From: Cyanobacteria bacterium MAG CAR3_bin_5
GTDB taxonomy: Bacteria; Cyanobacteriota; Cyanobacteriia; PCC-6307; Cyanobiaceae
Direction of reading: 5' to 3'
DNA length: 64,000 nucleotides
Assembly (NCBI GenBank): GCA_026709085.1
Contig: JAPOTR010000050.1
Span: forward strand, 1-64,000
In this document: piece after piece, positions 44,713 through 53,699 of the stretch
How the letters are laid out: each line of letters begins with the position of its first letter
Position numbering within the stretch: position 1 is the stretch's first letter
Made by a program: the position numbers and the translations under genes
Notes under the pieces: generated by a model
What the model was told of the DNA's origin: nothing
Databases searched by the model: none
What the model saw: the letters and a program-made list of their open reading frames with translations, nothing else

Positions 44713-47502
44713 ATGCGCCTGTCCTGGAATGAAGTGCGGGCCCGGGCGGCCGTTTTTGCTGAGGAATGGCAAGCCGCCGCCTACGAGAAGGGGGAGACCC
44801 AGAGCTTCTACAACGCCTTCTTCCGGGTGTTCGGGGTGAAGCGGCGCAGTGTGGCCCGTTATGAAGCCCACGTGGCCAAGCTGGGCAACCGCTCCGGGTT
44901 CATTGACCTGTTCTGGCCCGGGGTGTTGCTGGTGGAGCAGAAAAGCGCCGGGCGGGATCTGGGCAAAGCCTATGAGCAGGCGGGGGAATACTTCGACGCG
45001 CTGCCGGAGCGGGAGCGGCCCCGCTACATCCTGGTGAGCGATTTCCAAACTTTCCACCTCCACGACCTGGAGGAGGGGGACACGGTGACCTTCCCCCTGG
45101 CGGAGTTACCGGACTACGTGGAGGCATTCGGCTTCATCCTGGGGGTGCAACGGCGCGCGTTCCGGGATCAGGACCCGGTGAACATCGCCGCCGCCGAACT
45201 GGTGGGGTTACTCCACGACCAGTTGGCGGCAGCGGGCTATCGGGGTCACGACCTGGAACGGTTCCTGGTGCGTATCGTGTTCTGTCTCTTTGCCGACGAC
45301 ACCGGCATCTTCGAGCCCCGGGACATCTTCCTGGACCTCATGGAAAGCCGCACCAGTGAGGACGGCTTCGACACGGGTTCACGCCTAGCGGAATTGTTCC
45401 AGGTGCTGGATACACCGGAAAGCGAACGCCAGAACAACCTGGACGAGGACCTGGCCCGTTTCCCCTATCTCAACGGCGGCCTCTTTGGCGGCGCCTTGCG
45501 GATTCCCTCCTTCAACCCCGCCATGCGCAGCGCCCTGCTGGACGCCTGCCGGTTTGATTGGTCCCAAGTCTCCCCCGCCATCTTCGGGGCATTGTTTCAA
45601 TCGGTGATGGACCCGGGCCAGCGGCGCGCCCAGGGGGCTCATTACACCACCGAGAAAAACATCCTCAAGGTGATCGAGCCGTTGTTCATGGACGATCTGC
45701 GGGCCGACTTTGCCCGTCTGCAAGCCCGTAAAACCCGGCGGCGGGCAGCGCTGCAAAACTTCCAAACCAGACTTGGGGAGCTAACCTTCTTTGATCCCGC
45801 CTGTGGCTGCGGCAATTTCCTGATCATTGCCTACCGGGAATTGCGTTTGCTGGAGATTGAAGTTCTCAAAGCGCTCCATCCCAGGGATCGGGACGGCGGC
45901 CGGCAAAGGGAAGGGTTTGCAGGGGACCTGTCTCAACTGAACGTGGATCAGTTCTACGGCATCGAACTGGGGGAGTTTCCGGCCCGCATTGCCGAGACGG
46001 CGTTGTGGATGATGGACCACATCATGAACAACCGGCTCAGCCTGGAGTTTGGTCAAACCTTTGTGCGCATTCCCCTGGAAACATCCCCCAATATCGTCCA
46101 CGGCGATGCGCTGGAACTGGATTGGGCCGAATTGCTGAAACCCGGCAAGTGTTCTTTCGTGTTTGGCAATCCGCCCTTTGTGGGGGCAAAATACCAAACC
46201 ACCGGGCAACGGGCACAGGTGCGCCGGATTGCAGATCTAGGCAAGAGTGGCGGCACACTGGATTACGTAGCCGCCTGGTTTATCAAAGCAGGAGGGTATA
46301 TGAAAAGCGGCAAGGGAAGAATTGCCTTTGTGGCCACCAACTCCATCACCCAGGGGGAACAGGTGGGCCAACTCTGGCCGCTTGTATTTGACCGCTGCAA
46401 ACTGGACATCGCCTTTGCCCACCGCACCTTCGCCTGGGGTTCCGATGCCCGCGGTAAAGCCCACGTCCACGTGGTGATCCTGGGCCTGGAGCCGCGGAAT
46501 ACTACACGGCAAGAGAAGCGGCTGTTCAGCTATCCCGACATCAACGGGGAACCGGAGGAAAGCCGTCATAAGGTGTTGTCGCCCTATCTGTTCGATGCCG
46601 GCAGCCTCTCCGACCCCCATCTGGTGGTGCGGGAGGAAAGCGCGCCCATCAACGGGATGAGCAGATTGATCATCGGCTCCAAGCCCATTGACGGCGGCAA
46701 CTATATCTTCGACACGGCAGAACGTAGGGCGTTTCTGGAAACGGAACCCGAAGCCGCGCCATGGCTCCGTCCATTCATCGGCGCACGGGAATACCTGCAG
46801 GGCGGTGAACGGTGGATTCTGGCGCTACACAATGCGCCGCCGGATCTGCTGGCGCGACTGCCCCAGGTGCGGGAGCGGATCGCCGCGGTCCGCGCCTATC
46901 GGGAGGCCAGCAAGAGTAGGCTGACACAGAAACTTGCTGCGACGCCAACGCTCTATCACGTCAACGTCATCCCCACGGCGCCGTTTCTGGTGATTCCTGA
47001 AGTCAGTTCGGAACGAAGGGAATACGCGCCCATTGGTTGGCTGGAGCCGCCGGTGATCCCTAGCAATAAGCTCCGTCTGCTTGCGAACGCGAAACTCACC
47101 GACTTTGCACTTTTGACTTCGGCCATGCACATGGCATGGACGCGACACATCGGCGGTCGGCTGAAAAGCGACTACCAGTATTCAGTAGGCATCAACTACA
47201 ACACCTTCCCGCTGCCACCCAAGGATGCCGATCTCTCGAAACTGGAGCCGTTGGCCCAAGCTGTGCTCACTGCCCGCGCTGCCCATCCCGGCGCTACGCT
47301 GGCTGATCTCTACGATCCCTTAACCATGCCGCCCAATCTTCGCAAGGCTCATCAAGCGCTTGATCGGGCGGTGGATCGGCTTTATCGGCGCTCTGGGTTT
47401 GCTTCCGAGCGGGAGAGGGTGGAGTGTTTGTTGATGATGTATGAGGGGTTGAGGGCTCCATTGAAGGCGCAGGCAAAGAAGAAGAGGGGGAGGCGGCGTT
47501 AG
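44713..47502 (+). CDS. Single-chain restriction-modification enzyme, MmeI family (type IIL)
   Basis: The 929-residue protein combines nuclease, adenine methyltransferase and DNA-recognition parts. The nuclease signature D65-x9-E75-Q-K77 (F-I-D-L-F-W-P-G-V-L-L-V-E-Q-K-S) is the MmeI D-x9-E-x-K arrangement. The SAM motif F-F-D-P-A-C-G-C-G-N-F lies near 358-368 and catalytic N-P-P-F near 485-488. The C-terminal third should contain the target-recognition domain, which sets both cutting and methylation specificity. The target sequence cannot be read off. ATG 44713 follows GAGG at a good distance. No frameshift was found, so the enzyme should be active. Confidence 0.9.
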   Translation: MRLSWNEVRARAAVFAEEWQAAAYEKGETQSFYNAFFRVFGVKRRSVARYEAHVAKLGNRSGFIDLFWPGVLLVEQKSAGRDLGKAYEQAGEYFDALPERERPRYILVSDFQTFHLHDLEEGDTVTFPLAELPDYVEAFGFILGVQRRAFRDQDPVNIAAAELVGLLHDQLAAAGYRGHDLERFLVRIVFCLFADDTGIFEPRDIFLDLMESRTSEDGFDTGSRLAELFQVLDTPESERQNNLDEDLARFPYLNGGLFGGALRIPSFNPAMRSALLDACRFDWSQVSPAIFGALFQSVMDPGQRRAQGAHYTTEKNILKVIEPLFMDDLRADFARLQARKTRRRAALQNFQTRLGELTFFDPACGCGNFLIIAYRELRLLEIEVLKALHPRDRDGGRQREGFAGDLSQLNVDQFYGIELGEFPARIAETALWMMDHIMNNRLSLEFGQTFVRIPLETSPNIVHGDALELDWAELLKPGKCSFVFGNPPFVGAKYQTTGQRAQVRRIADLGKSGGTLDYVAAWFIKAGGYMKSGKGRIAFVATNSITQGEQVGQLWPLVFDRCKLDIAFAHRTFAWGSDARGKAHVHVVILGLEPRNTTRQEKRLFSYPDINGEPEESRHKVLSPYLFDAGSLSDPHLVVREESAPINGMSRLIIGSKPIDGGNYIFDTAERRAFLETEPEAAPWLRPFIGAREYLQGGERWILALHNAPPDLLARLPQVRERIAAVRAYREASKSRLTQKLAATPTLYHVNVIPTAPFLVIPEVSSERREYAPIGWLEPPVIPSNKLRLLANAKLTDFALLTSAMHMAWTRHIGGRLKSDYQYSVGINYNTFPLPPKDADLSKLEPLAQAVLTARAAHPGATLADLYDPLTMPPNLRKAHQALDRAVDRLYRRSGFASERERVECLLMMYEGLRAPLKAQAKKKRGRRR

Positions 47503-47547
47503 GGAAAGACTGGGAACCACTCTGCTCCTATATTGTCAAACAACAAT

Positions 47548-50500
47548 TCAGTCACCGATGCTTGGCCATGAGTTCTTGACTTCGGAGAACTCGTTCGGAT
47601 TGCTGCACACTTCCTGCCAACGTTGAATCGCTTTCGGCTCTCCCAGTTCAGAATCTTGATAGTATTCGAATAGTGCAAACGCTAAGGACGCTGCCTCAGC
47701 ACGGATGGTGATCACCCCATCTTCGTCGTTACCTTTGACACCGCTTGACGTCTCCTCCACAATTTGTTCCAGGCCAGCGAGCAGATCACCTATATCTACT
47801 AGCAAAAGAAACCATCGCTGCTTTTTCACTAAATCTGCTACGGTCACAAGCTTGCTGATGAGTGCAGGGCGATGCCTCCATTGGATACCTTGCACAAGCA
47901 TCGCGGCTATGGGACCAAACTCGTCACGTGAATCCTCCTTTGCCAATTTCCATGCCAAGATATTGGCTGCCAAGAGTGCATCATGAACAATGTCAGAATC
48001 ACTATGGGGCAATGCCTCCATCACTTTCTTGAACAACTTTCTCCGAGACCGAGTCTCCTTACTCAAGATCGCTGCCTCTAAACCCTTTGCAGGAATATTA
48101 TACTCGGCGAGTTCGACGAGAAGATTCCGTAGCTGCTCAACTCCTTCGTCTTCATCATCTTTGGGAAGGTGCAAAAATACTTCTGACAAGGCGCGTACAG
48201 TTTTTTGGATCGTGCATTTCATTACGTTCGCAGGTGAATCCAAAGATGTCGGTGTGCAGTAGCGTAGAGAAAACTTGTGTCTGCCCCACCATCCTGAGAA
48301 CTCCGCGATTAAGTCTAAGGCTTCTGCCTTAGACCATTCTACTATCTCTGCAGACTGACGAAGCTCGACTAAAACTTTGTTCATTTGGCTGCTCGCAATT
48401 TGATTGTCTCGCATTTGCTCACTGAAAATAGATCTCAGATGCTGTCTTGTCCGCGGTTTCGGGTCAATATTCTCAGGATGTGGCAACTTTATGTATTGAG
48501 AGATGTAGCATCTAGTTACAATCGGTAATCCTGAAGCCTCAACGCCATCCCATAATAGCTTCTCTAATTGACTGGACTGATGTCGGTTCAGCTTGCCCCA
48601 CCCATGCAACTGGACGAGCGATGTCATTGCCCAGTCACGGTCCTGTGAAGCAAGAGCTAGCCGAAGTAACTCGTCTATTCTTTCCTCTGCTATACATAGC
48701 ACTTCTCCACGTGCCAATGGGGGCAGAAAAATCCAGAATATCGGGTTGATAAATTCTCTCCTTTGGAGATTGCTCAGACCATCCGGTATCGGGAAGTCAA
48801 TAAGTGAAGACGCTGCACTAACGCGCTCTTTAACTGACATACTGTCAAAGAGGCGGCGGGCGAACTTCTTGACTCCTTCAAACATTTCCCTCTGTTTTGA
48901 ACTGTAGATCGCACGAAGTACAACAACTAAATCCTCCCGGTATGCTGGAGAGCATTTGTAGCAGAGGCGCGAGAATATGTCTGGGAGAATTTTTGCCAAC
49001 GGCTTGAAGTTCTTTATTTTGGATAGATCTGATTCATTAACCATATCAATCGTACATTTGAAAGCTGGCAAGTAGACTTCAAAAAACCTATCCACATTCT
49101 CTAAACTAAGACTAGGACTAGATAGATACTCACGGTCAAACAGCCAGTCAATGGCCTTGGCCTTGCCAAGACGCACAATGTTTACTAGTGCCCAGTGTGG
49201 AGCATGATGACGTATACGATGTAGTGTCGACTCAATGGCTCCTACAAAAATTCTCTCTATGCGGTTTTCATACTCTATACGATAGGGCATACCGAAACCC
49301 TCATACATCCGAAGTATATTGTAGGCCTTAACTATTTCCTCGTCAAATCCAAATCGCAATGTATTAGACACCATTCCAAGATCAAAACTATAGGTATTGC
49401 TTTCCCATTGCCAGCAAGCTTCTGGATGTTGCAGACGTGCAGATAACAACTCGATTTCACGATTCGGATCGCATTTGTATTGTGCAAGATCGTTCCATCG
49501 CTCAGACATTGCACTGTCCTCTGAATCTGGTCCCGTTATGGTCCGACCATGTTCTACTGCCCAGAGCAGAAGCATGATGATCGACTCCTGCGAGACTAGT
49601 GTGTAGTCTTTAATAACTGGGCTCAGACTTAACTGCTGGCGTACGGATGCCAGGCTGGTTTCCAAAATTGAGTGTGCAGCAGCTACTTCTCCTAACTCCG
49701 CCATCAGAGCTGCACGCTTTGCCTCCCAAAAGGGAAGGCTGTCATTGCTCTGCCAGTTGACCAGAAGCCGTTTTGCCTCATCAGGATTGAAACAGAATAG
49801 TGCATGCAATATCTTTTCTAATTGAAATCTGGCTTTGTCTTCAGGTAGCAGATTCTCAGAATCATTCTGGATTATCTGTCTGACTTCCTGCCACTCGTCA
49901 TCTAAACCCTGTTCGCGATAATACCGAAGTAGCCATAGCCGGATACTCACGACGGCTTTGAGTACAGATGTTGTCGTCCAATGAGTATTCTCTAAAGACT
50001 GCAACTGTCCATCACTGTACTTCTTTGCTACATCCTTAAAGAATGACGGTAACTCACCAATTAGCGGGAATAGACATCGATCCAGACGCCACCCCAGTTC
50101 GAATGCCAGATCCAGGTCTAAGGGCGCTTCCAGGTGATTACGGTCTTCTGACGACATTTCAGAAATAAGTGATAGCCAGTTCTGGGTGTAGAGCCATAGG
50201 AACTGACGTCGATCACTGGGTATGACAACCCAACCTGGATACTCGCCTCGCTGCCGCCGCCACTCCGCTACAACTTCATGGTACTTGCTGGGGTCACTGC
50301 TCATCCCTGGCGCACCTGCCGAAACGGTTGGCCAATCTAAGGAGCGAGTCTCGCGGCTTTTCAGGCAATTCAGAAACTTACCTAACGCTTTTCCATCATT
50401 CGTTTTGAATATTGATAGGTCTACTACAACAATGCCCCGACGGTCGAGCAGCTTTCTGTCTCCCTCGCCCAGCGTACTAAACATCCCAACTAGATAGATT

Positions 50501-51192
50501 TTCGGGGCGGTCTCCTTGCCAATGTGGTCTCGTATCCACCCGATCCACTGCAGGAAGTTTGGGTCGTCACCTGAAAACCCAATCAAACAAAGAGTGTTTT
50601 CAAGTAATGACTGGCGCACAGTATTGACGAACGGCGCGTTATCGTTGGGATAGCGGCGGTAATCTTCCTCAGTGATGACGAAAGGAGGCGATGGAAAACT
50701 GCCATGCAGCTTGATGATTCTTGGTTGGTTTGCATAGAGCAGGTTTTCCTTCGTTGTCACGATGTCGTAGTTCTTTAATGTCACAGATGCGCGTGCCCGC
50801 TCAAGAAGCGTATCGTAGTTTGTCGTGAATACATCCTTCCAGGGTAGGCTTAACAGTTGGCTATGCAACGGTGAAGGCTCGTACCTCAAATCTGGAATGG
50901 CATCGCGGAGTAGTTGGTTCAGTGCGGGGCGTCCGAAAGCAGCCTCAACCTGTTCGGCCAGCTTCAGGATGCTCAAGTACCTGGCTCCTTCCCGTGGGCG
51001 ATGCCCGCGTAGCTTCTCAAAGAAACGATCTCCAAGTTCTTGCCAGCTTGGGAAAGATGCGGATGTGGAACCCACAGGTTTAGCATTCCGGCTGAAACCG
51101 GCACCCACCATCACTGCGGCGTTGTTCGACCACAGTCGATCCGCAATCTGGCCAAGGTATGGCTTGATTTGGCTGGGAACGTCAACAGGCAT
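47548..51192 (-). CDS. Large SIR2-domain protein, probable anti-phage NADase
   Basis: The 1214-residue protein has an N-terminal SIR2 domain (about 1-290): G-A-G-F-S-R-N at 30-36, T-T-N-Y-D at 123-127, K-L-H-G-S with the catalytic His at about 163, and G-F-S-G-D-D-P-N at 205-212. The remaining 900 residues are mostly helical with no family motif I can name, fitting a sensor and assembly region as in DSR1 and DSR2 proteins. Those deplete NAD on phage infection. It lies in an island with two restriction-type systems. Start was set at ATG 51192; a GC-rich extension is possible. The base composition is lower than the flanking core genes, suggesting transfer. Confidence 0.82.
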   Translation of the reverse strand: MPVDVPSQIKPYLGQIADRLWSNNAAVMVGAGFSRNAKPVGSTSASFPSWQELGDRFFEKLRGHRPREGARYLSILKLAEQVEAAFGRPALNQLLRDAIPDLRYEPSPLHSQLLSLPWKDVFTTNYDTLLERARASVTLKNYDIVTTKENLLYANQPRIIKLHGSFPSPPFVITEEDYRRYPNDNAPFVNTVRQSLLENTLCLIGFSGDDPNFLQWIGWIRDHIGKETAPKIYLVGMFSTLGEGDRKLLDRRGIVVVDLSIFKTNDGKALGKFLNCLKSRETRSLDWPTVSAGAPGMSSDPSKYHEVVAEWRRQRGEYPGWVVIPSDRRQFLWLYTQNWLSLISEMSSEDRNHLEAPLDLDLAFELGWRLDRCLFPLIGELPSFFKDVAKKYSDGQLQSLENTHWTTTSVLKAVVSIRLWLLRYYREQGLDDEWQEVRQIIQNDSENLLPEDKARFQLEKILHALFCFNPDEAKRLLVNWQSNDSLPFWEAKRAALMAELGEVAAAHSILETSLASVRQQLSLSPVIKDYTLVSQESIIMLLLWAVEHGRTITGPDSEDSAMSERWNDLAQYKCDPNREIELLSARLQHPEACWQWESNTYSFDLGMVSNTLRFGFDEEIVKAYNILRMYEGFGMPYRIEYENRIERIFVGAIESTLHRIRHHAPHWALVNIVRLGKAKAIDWLFDREYLSSPSLSLENVDRFFEVYLPAFKCTIDMVNESDLSKIKNFKPLAKILPDIFSRLCYKCSPAYREDLVVVLRAIYSSKQREMFEGVKKFARRLFDSMSVKERVSAASSLIDFPIPDGLSNLQRREFINPIFWIFLPPLARGEVLCIAEERIDELLRLALASQDRDWAMTSLVQLHGWGKLNRHQSSQLEKLLWDGVEASGLPIVTRCYISQYIKLPHPENIDPKPRTRQHLRSIFSEQMRDNQIASSQMNKVLVELRQSAEIVEWSKAEALDLIAEFSGWWGRHKFSLRYCTPTSLDSPANVMKCTIQKTVRALSEVFLHLPKDDEDEGVEQLRNLLVELAEYNIPAKGLEAAILSKETRSRRKLFKKVMEALPHSDSDIVHDALLAANILAWKLAKEDSRDEFGPIAAMLVQGIQWRHRPALISKLVTVADLVKKQRWFLLLVDIGDLLAGLEQIVEETSSGVKGNDEDGVITIRAEAASLAFALFEYYQDSELGEPKAIQRWQEVCSNPNEFSEVKNSWPSIGD

Positions 51193-51975
51193 TGCTCGCC
51201 TCCTGAGACGCCGCCGCGGCAAAGGCTATCCCTTCTGAAAACAGGAACCCGGAAAGCTGCTGCGATCCGTTGTTGAGGTTGCCCAGGCTCTCCCTGGCCA
51301 CTGACCCGCTGTTGCAAAAGGAAGACATCCGGCCTTGTCGGTTGGCAGTTGAAACGGCAGTTGCTAGATTAGCTCAGCAACAAGCATAGTGGAGGGACCA
51401 GGATGGCTCGTAGCGACCTGCTTGTTTCCCTGGTCCAAGCCGGTGCCTCGGGAGACAGCAAGGAACTGGCCACCACAGTATTCTGTCATTGCCAGCACCC
51501 GAGAGCGGGGACAACTCTTCCCATGGGCCGGGCTTCCCTTGTGACATGTCAAGTCTGTCCCAATTCTCGCCCAGGGAGTGGAATTTGACCAATGACCCAG
51601 CTCGGGATACGCTGTTGCTGCCGACTCCTGACGCTCGGTCTGCGTCCCCACAGGGAAAAACCCGGAATGGGTGGCGAAACAAACGGCAACAATGCTCCTG
51701 AAGAGTCTAGTACGTTGCTACTATTTGGGTGACAGCTTATGCCCTGCCGTGTACGCTGCCACCATTGACCCCTTGCTACCACCAGCCCCTGACTTCCAGT
51801 TCTCCATGGCCCACCCGATTCGTCACGAGGCACCCACCGAGCCAATCCATCTGAGCGGTCCAGGGGCAGTGCAACCGGCCAACGGCCCGCTTTCGGAAAG
51901 GGCGGGAACGGTCCACACCGCCTTCCGCCACAGGCGCACAATGCAGGTAACAAGGATTTTCCAAGGAGGCCCCAA
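51193..51975. other. 783-bp stretch between the SIR2 gene and the Panacea gene
   Basis: I found no full gene. It contains the truncated ATPase start at 51403 and otherwise only short frames without motifs. GGAGG just before 51976 is the ribosome-binding site of the Panacea gene. The rest looks like decayed DNA. Confidence 0.5.
51403..51588 (+). pseudogene. Possible N-terminal remnant of an AAA ATPase
   Basis: A well-placed GGAGG precedes an ATG at 51403. The first residues M-A-R-S-D-L-L-V-S-L-V-Q-A-G-A-S-G-D-S resemble the start of a family of defence-type AAA ATPases that I recall, often paired with a subtilisin-like protease. After about 25 residues the similarity stops and the frame ends at 51588. 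No Walker motifs are present. The similarity is from memory and should be tested. Confidence 0.3.
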
Positions 51976-52464
51976 ATGACCATCGATGTTCTTCAGGCGG
52001 CAAAGTGTCTTGGCCGAATGTCAAGTTGGAGATTTTCCAACTTGGAATTGCAGAAGATAATTTACATTTGCCATATGCTTTATTTCAGTCAACAAGGAGA
52101 GCCCTTGGTCAAGGGACATTTTCAGGCTTGGGATTATGGCCCTGTCCACCCCAAGCTTTATCATCGACTAAAACGTTTTGGTTCATCTTCCATTGATCAA
52201 TCTGCTCTTAGAAATGTAAAAGACTTAAAGATTGATCTGCATAGAGACATGATTAACATCTTAAAAGAAGCATTTGAACATTTCCCCCCTGGTTCAGGCC
52301 CAAAACTTGTGGCGATTACCCATTGGGAGAAAGGTGCCTGGGCAAAAAATTATATCTGTGGAATGAAAGATCTTGTAATTTCTCATGATGACATTCTGGA
52401 AGAATACAAACAACGTCAAACAGAAAAACTTCGCAAACAAGAGCAAAAGGAGAATGAACAATGA
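51976..52464 (+). CDS. Panacea-domain (SocA/DUF4065-like) antitoxin
   Basis: The 162-residue protein has the Panacea pattern: helix F-S-N-L-E-L-Q-K-I-I-Y-I-C-H, then G-E-P-L-V-K-G-H-F-Q-A-W-D-Y-G-P-V-H-P-K-L-Y. Panacea antitoxins neutralise very different toxins, each encoded next door. A strong GGAGG lies 6 bases before the ATG. The C-terminus is a charged Lys/Glu/Gln tail that overlaps the next gene by 4 bp (ATGA). The base composition is clearly A/T-rich compared with core genes. Confidence 0.82.
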   Translation: MTIDVLQAAKCLGRMSSWRFSNLELQKIIYICHMLYFSQQGEPLVKGHFQAWDYGPVHPKLYHRLKRFGSSSIDQSALRNVKDLKIDLHRDMINILKEAFEHFPPGSGPKLVAITHWEKGAWAKNYICGMKDLVISHDDILEEYKQRQTEKLRKQEQKENEQ

Positions 52465-52826
52465 AGAAGCAAGATTTAACCGCAAGAGCGGAAGACAAGC
52501 TTCAAGAGGTTTCGTTTGACGATTTGGATAGAATTGAACCTACCAAGCAAGATTATTTTAATGAGAAACTTGCACTTGAAAACGAAGATCTCAAAAATAA
52601 AATCAACCAGAAACAAACATATTCAAAGATATTCGTCTGCATGGGAATCTCCTGGCTTGTCTTTCTAGGAGCTATTGTATGTGCGAATGGAATGCCAAAG
52701 GATTGGGGTAGATTCTCCACCAGTGATAAAGTCATGATTACGTTGATTGCTACTTCTTCCTTTCCCCCACTGATTCTAGTTGCTAAATATCTCTTCGGGG
52801 ATTCCGGGAAGAAGAACTCAGCATGA
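52461..52826 (+). CDS. Two-helix membrane protein, probable toxin partner of the Panacea antitoxin
   Basis: The 121-residue protein has a charged N-terminal half with coiled-coil character (residues 30-50, L-A-L-E-N-E-D-L-K-N-K-I) and two hydrophobic helices near 57-77 (F-V-C-M-G-I-S-W-L-V-F-L) and 88-112 (V-M-I-T-L-I-A-T-S-S-F-P-P-L-I-L-V). Membrane-acting toxins are one described class of Panacea partners. The 4-bp overlap with the antitoxin gene supports the pairing. I see no enzymatic motif. Toxicity is inferred from layout only. Confidence 0.65.
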   Translation: MKKQDLTARAEDKLQEVSFDDLDRIEPTKQDYFNEKLALENEDLKNKINQKQTYSKIFVCMGISWLVFLGAIVCANGMPKDWGRFSTSDKVMITLIATSSFPPLILVAKYLFGDSGKKNSA

Positions 52827-52849
52827 ACAGCCATCCGGGGAGAACTTGC

Positions 52850-53611
52850 TCAGGATGCCATGGAAAGGACGCCACGGCTACTTCCCACCGAAACCTTGGG
52901 CATGGAATTGTACTCCACCCCCTCCAGTTCCCGGCCACCGGCCTTGGGTGTCTGCCCGCCCCACTGCTTGAAGAAAAAGGCCGTTCCTGCACCCCTGCAC
53001 TGATCCCGAATCTCGCAAACCCATTCGGACCGCAACGGCCGGGCCTGGGGACCGCTTTCCCCGCCAACGATCACCCAGGCAATGCCCCCCAGGTCAATGG
53101 CCCCCAGGGATTCCAACAGGGGTTCAAGGGAGAGAAAGCGCACCGCCGCCGGCGCCATGGCCAAATGGCGAATGCGTGAGCGCACCGTGCGGTCTTCCAC
53201 GGAGACGCCGCACCAGATATGGGGCGGTGCGGATCGATCCCCATACCTGTCGCTGAGGTAGTCCCGCATCCGCAGGCTGCGCTTGGTGAGCACCTGGTAG
53301 ATATGACGGTTGACCCTCTCCATTTGCTCGAAGACCCGGTCAATGAACCCGCCGGGAACGTCCTTGTGGAAGAGGTCCCCCATGGAGTTGACGAAGATCA
53401 TCCGGGGCCGGCGCCATTGGGCCGGCTGATCCAGCCGTGATTCCCGGAGGCGGAGATCAAAACCCTGTTCATAGGGATGGCCGGGAATGCCCCGCCAGCG
53501 TTCCGCGAAGCGCTCCGCATAGCAGTGGTCACACCCCCGGGACACCTTGGCGCAGCCGGTCACCGGATTCCAGGTGGCATCGGTCCACTCGATTGCCGAG
53601 TTGTCGGCCAT
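52850..53611 (-). CDS. DUF5131 (phage Gp37/Gp68-like) protein
   Basis: A 253-residue protein with the N-terminal signature I-E-W-T-D-A-T-W-N-P-V-T-G-C and the Cys cluster C-A-K-V-S-R-G-C-D-H-C-Y (C20, C27, C30 region), which resembles a radical-SAM iron-sulfur site. The middle N-S-M-G-D-L-F-H and the later V-I-V-G-G-E-S-G-P are also typical. DUF5131 proteins occur in phages and in bacterial accessory regions, with no settled function. Its place at the right edge of the island fits mobile origin. Confidence 0.85.
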   Translation of the reverse strand: MADNSAIEWTDATWNPVTGCAKVSRGCDHCYAERFAERWRGIPGHPYEQGFDLRLRESRLDQPAQWRRPRMIFVNSMGDLFHKDVPGGFIDRVFEQMERVNRHIYQVLTKRSLRMRDYLSDRYGDRSAPPHIWCGVSVEDRTVRSRIRHLAMAPAAVRFLSLEPLLESLGAIDLGGIAWVIVGGESGPQARPLRSEWVCEIRDQCRGAGTAFFFKQWGGQTPKAGGRELEGVEYNSMPKVSVGSSRGVLSMAS

Positions 53612-53699
53612 GGCGCCTGGGGTGAGTGCTTCCCCAGTCTATGAACAGGCCGCGCCCTGGGGTCTGGGGAGCCCTGGTTTCAGTTTCAACCAGGCACAT

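Noticed and set aside
51360-51390. tRNA-like segment with tagctcag
   Set aside because: There is no acceptor stem, anticodon arm or TpsiC arm around it.
51671-51979. Plus-strand frame of 102 codons ending at the Panacea start
   Set aside because: No recognisable domain, low-complexity Pro/Ala content and it overlaps the Panacea ribosome-binding site.
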